From Caulobacter segnis ATCC 21756 (GTDB lineage: Bacteria; Pseudomonadota; Alphaproteobacteria; Caulobacterales; Caulobacteraceae): a DNA stretch of 64,000 bases. Location of the stretch: assembly GCF_000092285.1 (NCBI RefSeq), contig NC_014100.1, forward strand, positions 2,604,001-2,668,000. The letters are read 5' to 3'. Made by a program: the position numbers and the translations under genes. Each line of letters starts with the position of its first letter. Position 1 is the stretch's first letter. Below, piece by piece: positions 40,880 to 47,959 of the stretch. The notes beneath the pieces are model-generated. The model did no database searches. It saw only the letters and a list, made by a program, of their open reading frames with translations, and was not told where the DNA came from.

Positions 40880-41764
40880 ATGAGAACGACTGATCTGTCC
40901 GAACTGGCGGCGTTCGACGCGGTGGCGCGGCACAAGAGCTTCCGGCGGGCGGGAGAGGAACGCGGCGTCACCGCGTCGGCCATCAGCCACGCCGTCACCA
41001 ATCTCGAAGCGCGGGTCGGCATTCGCCTGCTCAACCGCACCACGCGCAGCGTGTCGCTGACCGACGCCGGGGCGATGCTGCTGTCGCGCCTGTCGCCGGC
41101 GTTCGGCGACATCGGCTCGGCGATGGATGGCCTGAACCAGTTTCGCGACACGCCCTTCGGCAAGGTGAGGATCAACGCGCCCAGTTCGATCGCCTCGTTC
41201 GTGCTGGGTCCGGTGGTCGGACGGCTGGCCGAAGCCAATCCGAACCTGGCGATCGAGATCGTCACCACGGACCGACTGGTCGACATCGTCGAGGAAGGCT
41301 TCGACGCCGGGATCCGCCTTGGCGAGAGCCTGCGCGACGGCATGACGGCGGTGCGGATCCAGCCGCGCCTGCGCTTCGCCGTCGTCGGCTCGCCGGCCTA
41401 TTTCGCCAAGCGGCCCCTGCCCAAGACGCCGGCCGATCTGGCGGGCCATGTCTGCCTTCAGAACCTATACCCGACGGGCGTGCGCTACGCCTGGGAGTTC
41501 ATCAAGGACGGACGGTCGGTCGAATTTCAGCCTACGGGGCCTTTGGCGTCCGACGATCACGAACTCTTGGTCGAGGCGGCGCTGTCGGGCGCCGGCCTGG
41601 CCTATGTGTGGGAGAACCGGGCGGAGCGCGATCTGCGCGACGGCAGGCTGGTGCGCTGTCTAGAGCCTTGGTGTCAGCCCGAGGACTGGCTCTATCTCTA
41701 CTATCCGACCCGCAAATACATCTCGGCGGGCCTGCGCGCAGTGATTGAGCTCCTGCGAGCCTGA
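40880..41764 (+). CDS. LysR-family transcriptional regulator
   Basis: The 294-residue protein has the N-terminal LysR helix-turn-helix (Phe-Arg-Arg-Ala-Gly-Glu-Glu-Arg-Gly-Val-Thr, then Leu-Leu-Asn-Arg-Thr-Thr-Arg-Ser-Val) and a two-lobed effector domain with Phe-Asp-Ala-Gly-Ile-Arg-Leu-Gly-Glu. It resembles the LysR protein at 21554 in many positions, including the recognition helix, so the two are probably related by duplication. It is divergent from the VOC/SDR/HbpS/SDR unit and is likely its regulator, binding the palindrome at 40840-40858. Confidence 0.92.
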   Translation: MRTTDLSELAAFDAVARHKSFRRAGEERGVTASAISHAVTNLEARVGIRLLNRTTRSVSLTDAGAMLLSRLSPAFGDIGSAMDGLNQFRDTPFGKVRINAPSSIASFVLGPVVGRLAEANPNLAIEIVTTDRLVDIVEEGFDAGIRLGESLRDGMTAVRIQPRLRFAVVGSPAYFAKRPLPKTPADLAGHVCLQNLYPTGVRYAWEFIKDGRSVEFQPTGPLASDDHELLVEAALSGAGLAYVWENRAERDLRDGRLVRCLEPWCQPEDWLYLYYPTRKYISAGLRAVIELLRA

Positions 41765-41980
41765 GAGGATCGCTGCAGTCGACTTTGCATCAGGCCGCGA
41801 CGCCGCTCGGCGGCCAAAAGCCGCCATCAGGCCGCGCGCGGCAAGCTGATATTGTCGAGCCAGCCAAGCCTAACCTGCATTCCGCCTTGGCCGGCTGCAA
41901 GATCGTTCAATAGCGGCCCACGTCACGTCCCTAACCGTCACGGCACGCCGCGCACGCGGCCTGTCAAACGGGAGATCTTT

Positions 41981-42766
41981 ATGGTTGGGGCACTCAAGGC
42001 GGTTGTTGGTGTCGCCGCGCTCGCGCTTGCGTCCACCGCAGGCGCCGCGCCAAAGGCGTCGCCTGCGGACAAGACAGTTGTGCTTGTTCACGGTGGCTTC
42101 GTCGACGGCTCGGGATGGGAAGGCGTTCACCGCATTCTGGTGCGGGACGGCTATAAGGTCGTGGTGGTTCAAAACCCGACGACGTCGCTGGCGGACGATG
42201 TCGCCGTCACCAAGCGAGCGATCGCTTCGGCGGCCGGCGATGTGGTGCTTGTCGGGCACTCCTATGGGGGCGTCGTCATCTCCGAAGCCGGCTCCGATCC
42301 GAAGGTGACGGCGCTTGTCTACATCGCCGCCTTCGCGCCCGATAAGGGCGAGTCGGTGTCCTCGCTGATCGCCAATCCACCGCCTGGCGCGGCCGTTCCC
42401 CCTATCCTCCCACCGGTTGATGGCTACCTCTTCCTGGACAAGACGAAGTTCGCCAACGCGTTCGCGGCTGATGTCGCACCGCAAACAGCGCGTTTCATGG
42501 CCGACTCCCAGGTCCCGTGGGGCGTCGCCGCTCTCGAGGGCGCGGTCAGCGAGCCGGCCTGGCGCAAGAAGCCGAGCTGGTACTTGGTGGCTACCGACGA
42601 CAGAATGATCCCTCCTCCCGCTCAAAGGGCCATGGCCGAGCGTGCGGGAGCGACGAAGGAGGAAGTTCCGGGCAGCCACGCTGTCTATGTGGCGAACCCC
42701 GCTTCCGTCGCCGCCCTGATCGAGAAGGCCGCGCGAAGCGCTCCGGGCGCGGCGCCGGCGCGATAG
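41981..42766 (+). CDS. Exported alpha/beta-hydrolase, paralogue 2
   Basis: The 261-residue protein has a signal peptide (hydrophobic residues about 5-20, Ala-Gly-Ala-Ala site) and an alpha/beta-hydrolase fold. It has Val-His-Gly-Gly-Phe-Val-Asp-Gly-Ser-Gly-Trp, nucleophile Ser94 in Gly-His-Ser-Tyr-Gly-Gly, and a later Ser-His-Ala-Val. Long stretches agree with paralogue 1 at 28115, such as Asp-Gly-Tyr-Lys-Val-Val-Val-Val-Gln-Asn-Pro-Thr-Thr-Ser-Leu and Arg-Phe-Met-Ala-Asp-Ser-Gln. ATG 41981 has a GGGAG ribosome-binding site; the frame is open to 41852 without one. An AraC regulator gene follows 62 bases downstream. The 216 bases before it show nothing clear. Confidence 0.88.
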   Translation: MVGALKAVVGVAALALASTAGAAPKASPADKTVVLVHGGFVDGSGWEGVHRILVRDGYKVVVVQNPTTSLADDVAVTKRAIASAAGDVVLVGHSYGGVVISEAGSDPKVTALVYIAAFAPDKGESVSSLIANPPPGAAVPPILPPVDGYLFLDKTKFANAFAADVAPQTARFMADSQVPWGVAALEGAVSEPAWRKKPSWYLVATDDRMIPPPAQRAMAERAGATKEEVPGSHAVYVANPASVAALIEKAARSAPGAAPAR

Positions 42767-42828
42767 CGCGAGGGATCCGCTTGCGGGAGTAGCGCCCGCA
42801 GGCGGATATCGCCCTGACGGGAGAACAC

Positions 42829-43755
42829 ATGACTGCCGCCCTGCACCGTTCAGCCCTCGACGCCGTTCCGATCGACTTCGCGGGCGGCCGCGGGTTGACC
42901 CTGCGAACCCGGTCGCTTCGGAAGTCCAAGCTTCAGATCATCGAAGTTGACTACGGCGACCATGGCGGCGGCGGTAACGCCAGCTTCCCCCGGCTTGAGG
43001 ACACCTACCTCGTCGGTGTGCGCTATCGCGCCGAACAGAGTCGGACGTCAGTGCACAACGAGGTGTTCGACTACGGCTCGCCGGCGGGACACAGTCACTT
43101 TCTCTATGTCTCTGGTGTCGACTATGTCGAGCTCAACACCCATAGCCACACCCTAGAGCTATTGCTTCCCCGCGCTTTCATGCGCGAAGTCGCCGACGAT
43201 CTTGAATCCCCCGGACCGCTCAAGCTTGGGGAAACAGCCTGCTTCATCAGACCCGATCCCGTGATCCCGCGGATGGCGAGGCTTGTCCGCCCCTACCTCG
43301 ACGATCCGACGACGCTGGACCCCTTCTCGGCCGACAGCTTCATGTGGGCGTTCGGTCTCTATGTGATGCAGCGATATGGCGGCTTAAGGGACCATCGGCC
43401 TATCGCAGGCGGTCTGACGTCTCGCCAGGAACGAATGGCCAAGGAGTGGATCGAGGCGACCTTGCCCGTTGGCACGACCTTGTCCGAGCTCGCCCAGGGT
43501 TGCGGATTGGGCGTCAGCCGTTTCGCCCGCGCTTTCCGGATTTCGACGGGGGTCACGCCCTATGGCTGGGTCATCTCCAGGCGGATCGAACGCGCCAAGA
43601 TCTTGCTCAAAGCTTCGCTGCCGCTGGCCCACATCGCGCTCGCGTGCGGCTTTGCCGATCAGAGCCATATGTCCCGTACTTTCAAGCGCGCAACCGGCAT
43701 GGCCCCTCGGACTTGGCAGTTGGCTAGTCAGGTTCGCGTATCCGATTTTGGATGA
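42829..43755 (+). CDS. AraC-family transcriptional regulator
   Basis: The 308-residue protein ends in the double helix-turn-helix of AraC/XylS activators (about residues 205-300). These have Leu-Ser-Glu-Leu-Ala-Gln-Gly-Cys-Gly-Leu-Gly-Val-Ser-Arg-Phe, and Ile-Ala-Leu-Ala-Cys-Gly-Phe-Ala-Asp-Gln-Ser-His with Phe-Lys-Arg-Ala-Thr-Gly. The N-terminal half is an unclassified ligand-sensing or dimerisation region, similar to regulators of aromatic or ester catabolism. It lies just after the hydrolase gene on the same strand and is probably its regulator or co-regulated with it. Confidence 0.88.
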   Translation: MTAALHRSALDAVPIDFAGGRGLTLRTRSLRKSKLQIIEVDYGDHGGGGNASFPRLEDTYLVGVRYRAEQSRTSVHNEVFDYGSPAGHSHFLYVSGVDYVELNTHSHTLELLLPRAFMREVADDLESPGPLKLGETACFIRPDPVIPRMARLVRPYLDDPTTLDPFSADSFMWAFGLYVMQRYGGLRDHRPIAGGLTSRQERMAKEWIEATLPVGTTLSELAQGCGLGVSRFARAFRISTGVTPYGWVISRRIERAKILLKASLPLAHIALACGFADQSHMSRTFKRATGMAPRTWQLASQVRVSDFG

Positions 43756-44155
43756 CGGCGAGGCCGCGCCATGGGCTTTCGTTGCCTCAGCCCCAGGAAT
43801 GGACAGTCAGTCCGTCTCCCGGTGCGAGGGGATAAATACAACCAAAACGAGGTCGCCCACGCGCGCGCCAACAGCCGCCTTCAGCAACCGCCGAATGACG
43901 TCCATGATGAGCGCAAAGCGCGCCTTCCCGCTCCCGCGCCGCGGTGGGTCCAGCCGGCCCGCAGGTATCGATGACCGTCGGCTCGTCACCAGCGGCTCGG
44001 ATCATGGCGAGGACGTCGCCAAGCACTCAAGCTCGGACCATTTGCTCCGAGAGAGCTCTTCACGTCGCGGGTCCCCAACATGGATGCGCGCGCCCAGCGC
44101 CATGATCTTGATCGTGCGCGACACGAGCCCAGATCCGGCTCGCTACGCGCCTCGA
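43756..44155. other. Gene-free scar region with an arsC fragment
   Basis: These 400 bases hold no complete gene I recognise. The segment 43943-44018 duplicates part of arsC (listed separately). The frame just before it in minus-strand order (GTG 44124 to TGA 44002, 40 codons) has no known domain. The minus-strand frame near 43810-43930 gives a short hydrophobic protein-like tail without homology I can name. The mixture looks like joined remains of deleted genes. Confidence 0.5.
43943..44018 (-). pseudogene. arsC: Internal fragment of an arsC gene
   Basis: About 76 bases match the arsC gene at 22932-23008 almost base for base, with one deleted T (TATTCG became TATCG) and a handful of substitutions. 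Both lie on the minus strand. The match covers arsC residues of about 20-45, reading Asp-Val-Leu-Ala-Met-Ile-Arg-Ala-Ala-Gly-Asp-Glu-Pro-Thr-Val-Ile here. No start, catalytic cysteine or 3' part is present. Confidence 0.7.
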
Positions 44156-44902
44156 TCAGTAGTCGCGGCGGGCCGGATCGACCATCGGGCGGTCGGCGCG
44201 ACGGACTTCGTCGTCGACGGTGACATCATCCGTGGCCGAGAAGGAACGCTGCTCACCGTAGAGCGCCCTCTCCCGGCCGATGTCCTCGGCGTTGTAGGGC
44301 GTCGCCGCCGGGTCGAAGCCCGTCCAGCCGCTCTGGCGATAGGCCTCGCCGCGCGCCGCGGCATCCACGCCGCGGCGCTCGTTCAGGACGCTCTCGACCG
44401 TGGCGATCTCGTCGTCATGCGCCTTGACGCTGACCAAGGCGCCGCCGCGACGGACCCCCTCGGCATAGACATTGGCCTCTTCGTCGGTGTGTCCAGCTTC
44501 CTTCAGGGCGCCGAGCAGACCGCCGGTGGCCGCGCCAGCGACCGCGCCGACCGCCGCGCCCACGGCCGTCGCCGCCAGCCACCCGGCCGCCACGACTGGG
44601 CCGAGGCCGGGAATGGCCAGCATGCCAAGTCCCGCCAGCAGACCCGCGCCGCCGCCGAACAGCCCGCCGGTGGCGGCGCCCTTGCCGGCGCCGTCGGCGA
44701 CGTCGTTTTCGCCATCACCGTTGCGGTCGCCCATCGGGCCGTCACGTTCGGAGTCGGCATGCTTGTGACCGTCGTGCCAATTCTCCGTGTTGTTGGAGAC
44801 CAGGCTGATCTTGTCGTGGTCGATGCCACGCGCTTCCAGATCCGAGATCGCGTCGAGGGCCTGGGTGTAGCTGTCGAACAGCCGGGTGATCGTCTTGCTC
44901 AT
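44156..44902 (-). CDS. Glycine-zipper stress protein with YflT-like N-terminus
   Basis: The 248-residue protein begins with a general-stress-protein-17M/YflT-like segment (Ile-Thr-Arg-Leu-Phe-Asp-Ser-Tyr-Thr-Gln-Ala-Leu-Asp-Ala-Ile, then Leu-Glu-Ala-Arg-Gly-Ile). A charged His/Asp-rich linker follows, then a Gly/Ala-rich hydrophobic hairpin (about residues 75-130) with repeated GxxxG spacing. After it comes Gly-Gly-Ala-Leu-Val-Ser-Val-Lys-Ala and a hydrophilic tail. Glycine-zipper hairpins insert in membranes; related proteins are induced by general stress in alphaproteobacteria. It follows the lipoprotein gene by 49 bases on the same strand. Confidence 0.72.
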   Translation of the reverse strand: MSKTITRLFDSYTQALDAISDLEARGIDHDKISLVSNNTENWHDGHKHADSERDGPMGDRNGDGENDVADGAGKGAATGGLFGGGAGLLAGLGMLAIPGLGPVVAAGWLAATAVGAAVGAVAGAATGGLLGALKEAGHTDEEANVYAEGVRRGGALVSVKAHDDEIATVESVLNERRGVDAAARGEAYRQSGWTGFDPAATPYNAEDIGRERALYGEQRSFSATDDVTVDDEVRRADRPMVDPARRDY

Positions 44903-44951
44903 GTGATTGTCCTGGGCGTTATGTGATTTGGGGAGAGGGACGTGCCGAGAC

Positions 44952-45296
44952 CTAGAGCGCGGTGATCGCGCCCTTGTAGTCGATCGAGACGTTGACCTTC
45001 TTGCCGTCCTTGGTGGCCTCGCCCTGCCAGAGGCCGTTGGCGTTCTGGTTCAATGGGCCGAGGGCCGAGTAGCCCGCCTTCTCGATGGCGGCACGGGCCT
45101 GATCTTCGGTGTAGGAGCTTGCGCCTGGCGTCGGACCGCTCCCCCCGGTGGTCGACTTGGTGTCGACCGCGACATTGCCCGGCGCGGCGGCGGTCGACAT
45201 GGCCGGTCCATCGACCTTCTCGTTGTCGGCGGTCTTCTGGCCGCACGCAACCAACAGCATCGCGGCCGCCGCGACGCCCATTGTAAATTTAATCAT
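44952..45296 (-). CDS. Small lipoprotein with PepSY-like C-terminus
   Basis: The 114-residue protein has a lipoprotein signal: a basic residue, a hydrophobic run (residues 6-16) and the lipobox Leu-Val-Ala-Cys. After a Thr/Ser/Gly-rich linker it ends in Ala-Arg-Ala-Ala-Ile-Glu-Lys-Ala-Gly-Tyr and Trp-Gln-Gly-Glu-Ala-Thr-Lys-Asp-Gly-Lys-Lys-Val-Asn-Val-Ser-Ile-Asp. That is the pattern of a single PepSY-type fold. The coding sequence is less GC-rich than its neighbours. An AT-rich stretch of over 200 bases precedes it, with GGAAC on the minus strand at 45345-45349 that could be an EcfG -35 element, though the -10 is poor. Confidence 0.72.
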   Translation of the reverse strand: MIKFTMGVAAAAMLLVACGQKTADNEKVDGPAMSTAAAPGNVAVDTKSTTGGSGPTPGASSYTEDQARAAIEKAGYSALGPLNQNANGLWQGEATKDGKKVNVSIDYKGAITAL

Positions 45297-45514
45297 TTCG
45301 AAATGCTCCCTAAGGTTCTTAGAGAAGACTTCAGAATGGTCAAAGTTCCTTAATTAAATGAAATAAGTACAAGTCAAATCGACTACTATTTGACATCATC
45401 AATTTCGAGCGATCACGTTGCAACATGACCGCTCGACGGGATCTTATGGAACCGCCACGTCAACCGCCGGCGACCAGGAACGAGCCCGGCGCCAGACGGC
45501 GACAAACAGGCAGA

Positions 45515-46705
45515 TCAAGCCGCTTCCTTTTCCCACTCTGGCTTGAGGATGACCTTGGTCACCTCGTTCTGGTCTTCCTTGAACATCTTGTAGCCGTCCG
45601 GCGCGCGCTCCAGCGGCAGGCGGTGGCTGATCAGGAAGGTCGTGTCGATGACGCCCTCGCCGATCAGGTCCAGCAGCGGCCGCAGATATTTGTGGACGTG
45701 GGTCTGGCCAGTACGGATCTGCAGGCCCTTCTCCATCAAGGCGCCGATGGGAATCTTGTCGCCCATGCCCCCATAGACGCCGGGGATTGAGACCCGACCG
45801 CCGGTACGGCAGGCCATCAGCACTTCGCGCAGCACGTGAGCGCGATCCGTTCCCAGCCGAGTGGCGACCTTGACCGCGTCGACGACGTTGTCGATCGAAA
45901 AGCCGTGGCTTTCCATGCCGACCGCATCGATACAGGCGTCGGGACCGATGCCGCCGGTCATGGACATCAGGGCCTCGCGAACCTTGACGTCATGGTAGTT
46001 GATGACCTGCGCGCCCAGCGCCTTGGCCAGCTCCAGGCGGTGCGGGTGATGGTCGATGGCGATCACCTTGTGCGCGCCCTGTAACAGGGCGCTCTGGATC
46101 GAGAACAGGCCGACCGGACCACAGCCCCAGACCGCCACGGTGTCGCCAGGCTCGATCTGGCAGTTCTCGGCCGCCATCCAGCCGGTGGGCAGGATGTCGG
46201 AGAGGAACAGCACCTTGTCGTCCTCCAGTCCGTCGGGAATGACGATCGGACCGACGTCGCTATAGGGCACGCGGACATATTCGGCCTGGCCGCCAGCGTA
46301 GCCGCCGGTCATGTGCGAGTAGCCGAACAGGCCGGTCATCGCCGTGCCGTAGGCGATCTCGCCCAAGTCCTGGGTCTCGGCCGGATTGGAGTTCTCGCAA
46401 CCGGAGAACTGTTGCTTCTCGCAGTGGAAGCACTTGCCGCAAGCGATCACGAACGGAACGACGACCCGCTGGCCCTTTCGCAGGGTCGAGCCTGGACCGG
46501 TCTCGACGACCTCGCCCATGAACTCGTGGCCCAGGATGTCGCCCTTCTCCATCGAGGGGATCATGCTGTCATAGAGATGCAGGTCCGAGCCGCAAATGGC
46601 GGTCGAGGTGATCTTGATGATCGCGTCACGAGGATTGACGATCTGGGGATCGGGAACGGTGTCCATGCGGACGTCGTGTTTGCCGTGCCAGGTCAGAGCG
46701 CGCAT
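45515..46705 (-). CDS. Zinc-dependent alcohol/formaldehyde dehydrogenase (glutathione-independent type)
   Basis: The 396-residue protein is a medium-chain dehydrogenase. Catalytic zinc ligands lie in Ile-Cys-Gly-Ser-Asp-Leu-His and Gly-His-Glu-Phe-Met-Gly-Glu. The structural-zinc loop reads Cys-Gly-Lys-Cys-Phe-His-Cys with a fourth Cys eight residues on. The NAD site is Val-Trp-Gly-Cys-Gly-Pro-Val-Gly. Length and insertions match the glutathione-independent formaldehyde dehydrogenase/FdhA-like branch. ATG 46705 has GGAG 6 bases ahead; upstream ATG 46717 and TTG 46720 do not. It follows the SRPBCC gene by 29 bases, so both probably share one stress-type promoter. Confidence 0.88.
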   Translation of the reverse strand: MRALTWHGKHDVRMDTVPDPQIVNPRDAIIKITSTAICGSDLHLYDSMIPSMEKGDILGHEFMGEVVETGPGSTLRKGQRVVVPFVIACGKCFHCEKQQFSGCENSNPAETQDLGEIAYGTAMTGLFGYSHMTGGYAGGQAEYVRVPYSDVGPIVIPDGLEDDKVLFLSDILPTGWMAAENCQIEPGDTVAVWGCGPVGLFSIQSALLQGAHKVIAIDHHPHRLELAKALGAQVINYHDVKVREALMSMTGGIGPDACIDAVGMESHGFSIDNVVDAVKVATRLGTDRAHVLREVLMACRTGGRVSIPGVYGGMGDKIPIGALMEKGLQIRTGQTHVHKYLRPLLDLIGEGVIDTTFLISHRLPLERAPDGYKMFKEDQNEVTKVILKPEWEKEAA

Positions 46706-46734
46706 TGGCGTCTCCATCAAATGAGGGTTGGAGG

Positions 46735-47322
46735 TCAGCCTTGCGGCGCGGCGTCGGGCGTTTTGGCGGTGGAGATTTCGCCGGTCTCCATCAGCTGCTT
46801 GAAGCGGCGCAGCTCGCGGCGCGCCTGGATCTTCGGCTCTTTCTGGAAAAGCTTGGCGATCAGCTTGCCGATATCGCCGCCCGGCGGTTCATAAACGATA
46901 GTGGCTGTGATCTCGGTCCCCCGCCCTGGCGGGCCGTCCTTGAACTCGATGCGGCCGGCGTTCTTGATGTCGGCGTCCGGGGCGGACTCCCAGGCCAGCA
47001 ATTCGTTCTCGACTTCCTCGGTCAGCAGGCTGTCCCACTCGACGGTCTTCCCGGCCGGGGCCTTGACCACCCAGCGCGAGCGCTGGCCGTCGATGGGCGT
47101 GACGCTCTCGACGTTTTCCATGAACAGGGCCAGGTTCCGGAAGTCGCGCCAGAAGGCATAGAGCTCCGCCCGCGGACGATTGATCGTGACTGTGCGGCCG
47201 ACCAAGGCCGCCTCGCGCCAGCCGTGCTCGTCGGCGACCTCGTGGCCAATGTCGCGCTGGTGCACGGCGGCGGTTAGCGGCGCGTCGCTTTGCAGCGCGC
47301 GGTCGATTGTCTCATCGGACAT
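46735..47322 (-). CDS. SRPBCC (polyketide cyclase/dehydrase-like) protein
   Basis: The 195-residue protein has a SRPBCC/START-like domain: [18 protein letters not shown], then Phe-Met-Glu-Asn-Val-Glu-Ser-Val and Gly-Arg-Gly-Thr-Glu-Ile. The Asp-Phe...Leu-Pro/Leu-Ala...Phe-Met layout is typical of the YndB/AHSA-like cyclase group that accompanies dehydrogenases and stress genes. It probably binds a small hydrophobic ligand. It is the first gene of the pair with the formaldehyde dehydrogenase and is preceded by a candidate EcfG promoter. Confidence 0.8.
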   Translation of the reverse strand: MSDETIDRALQSDAPLTAAVHQRDIGHEVADEHGWREAALVGRTVTINRPRAELYAFWRDFRNLALFMENVESVTPIDGQRSRWVVKAPAGKTVEWDSLLTEEVENELLAWESAPDADIKNAGRIEFKDGPPGRGTEITATIVYEPPGGDIGKLIAKLFQKEPKIQARRELRRFKQLMETGEISTAKTPDAAPQG

Positions 47323-47348
47323 CGTCGATCTCCTGGGTTCGGCAGATC

Positions 47349-47373
47349 AACCACTCATCATCGGGCTTGTTCC
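47349..47373 (-). promoter_or_regulatory. Candidate EcfG (SigT-type) stress promoter
   Basis: Read on the minus strand, GGAAC (47373-47369) and GGTT (47352-47349) are separated by 16 bases. That is the GGAAC-N16/17-CGTT form of alphaproteobacterial general-stress sigma factors. It lies 27 bases before the SRPBCC start. Confidence 0.5.
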
Positions 47374-47959
47374 GAAGATCGCCATCTGACCGACGGCGGT
47401 GCCGTCAGACGGGATCAACGCCAGGAACCGCCCCGGCGGGGATAGCGAACACCGTCCAGGTCGCTAGACGACCTACGATGGCCCAGCTGCGGTTATTCTT
47501 GGCGCTCGGCTCAGATCTGACGCCTAAAGGCAGTTCGCGCCACTGCCGCTATCTGTCTAGCGGAACAGACGGATCGCGCCCCTAGCGACACGACGATCTA
47601 CGAGATGGGGGTCGATCGATGGCTTGCGCCTCGAGCCGATAGAGCGGGTTCCGCGTGTCGAACTCGATGACCGGGTCGAACAGGTGCTCCTCATGGTGAG
47701 CGCGGGGATTTCTCAAAGCCATGAACGCGCCGACGAAGAGGTTTAGGGGGCCTGACAATTCTCCGGCGTCCTCCACGTCCAGGCCAGCGGCCCGCTTTCA
47801 GTCTGCATGGCTTGCAAAAATAGCTTCACCCCATGGCTCTTGAGGCCCGTGCGTTCGCGCAATGCGTGGTCTTGCCTGGTCAACCCATTGAAGTTGTCGT
47901 CCAACTGTCATGGGTGGTCGATAAGCAGCCCGAGCTTTCCTTGGGCCATCACGTCGGGC
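47374..47959. other. Intergenic stretch with a Ymh-like fragment
   Basis: Apart from the fragment at 47582-47776, these 586 bases show no gene. A 6-base stem with a 3-base loop (GACGGC-GGT-GCCGTC, 47392-47406) is the only other structure. The receptor frame is open back to 47807, but the part before 47960 does not look like a leader. Confidence 0.45.
47582..47776 (-). pseudogene. Fragment resembling the C-terminus of a TIGR02391 (Ymh) protein
   Basis: The 64-codon frame contains Leu-Ser-Gly-Pro-Leu-Asn-Leu-Phe-Val-Gly-Ala-Phe-Met-Ala-Leu, then Arg-Asn-Pro-Arg-Ala-His-His-Glu-Glu. This is the characteristic motif of TIGR02391/Ymh-like proteins, which occur in defence and mobile contexts. In the same frame a stop codon lies shortly upstream, so the N-terminal two thirds are gone. 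It looks like a gene remnant. Confidence 0.42.

Noticed and set aside
44002..44124. 40-codon minus-strand frame ending in the arsC fragment
   Set aside because: No recognisable homology, and its 3' end is formed by the out-of-frame arsC piece; most likely chance.
47807..47959. N-terminal extension of the STN receptor
   Set aside because: The added 51 residues do not form a leader and have mixed composition; Met at 47960 begins a normal signal peptide.
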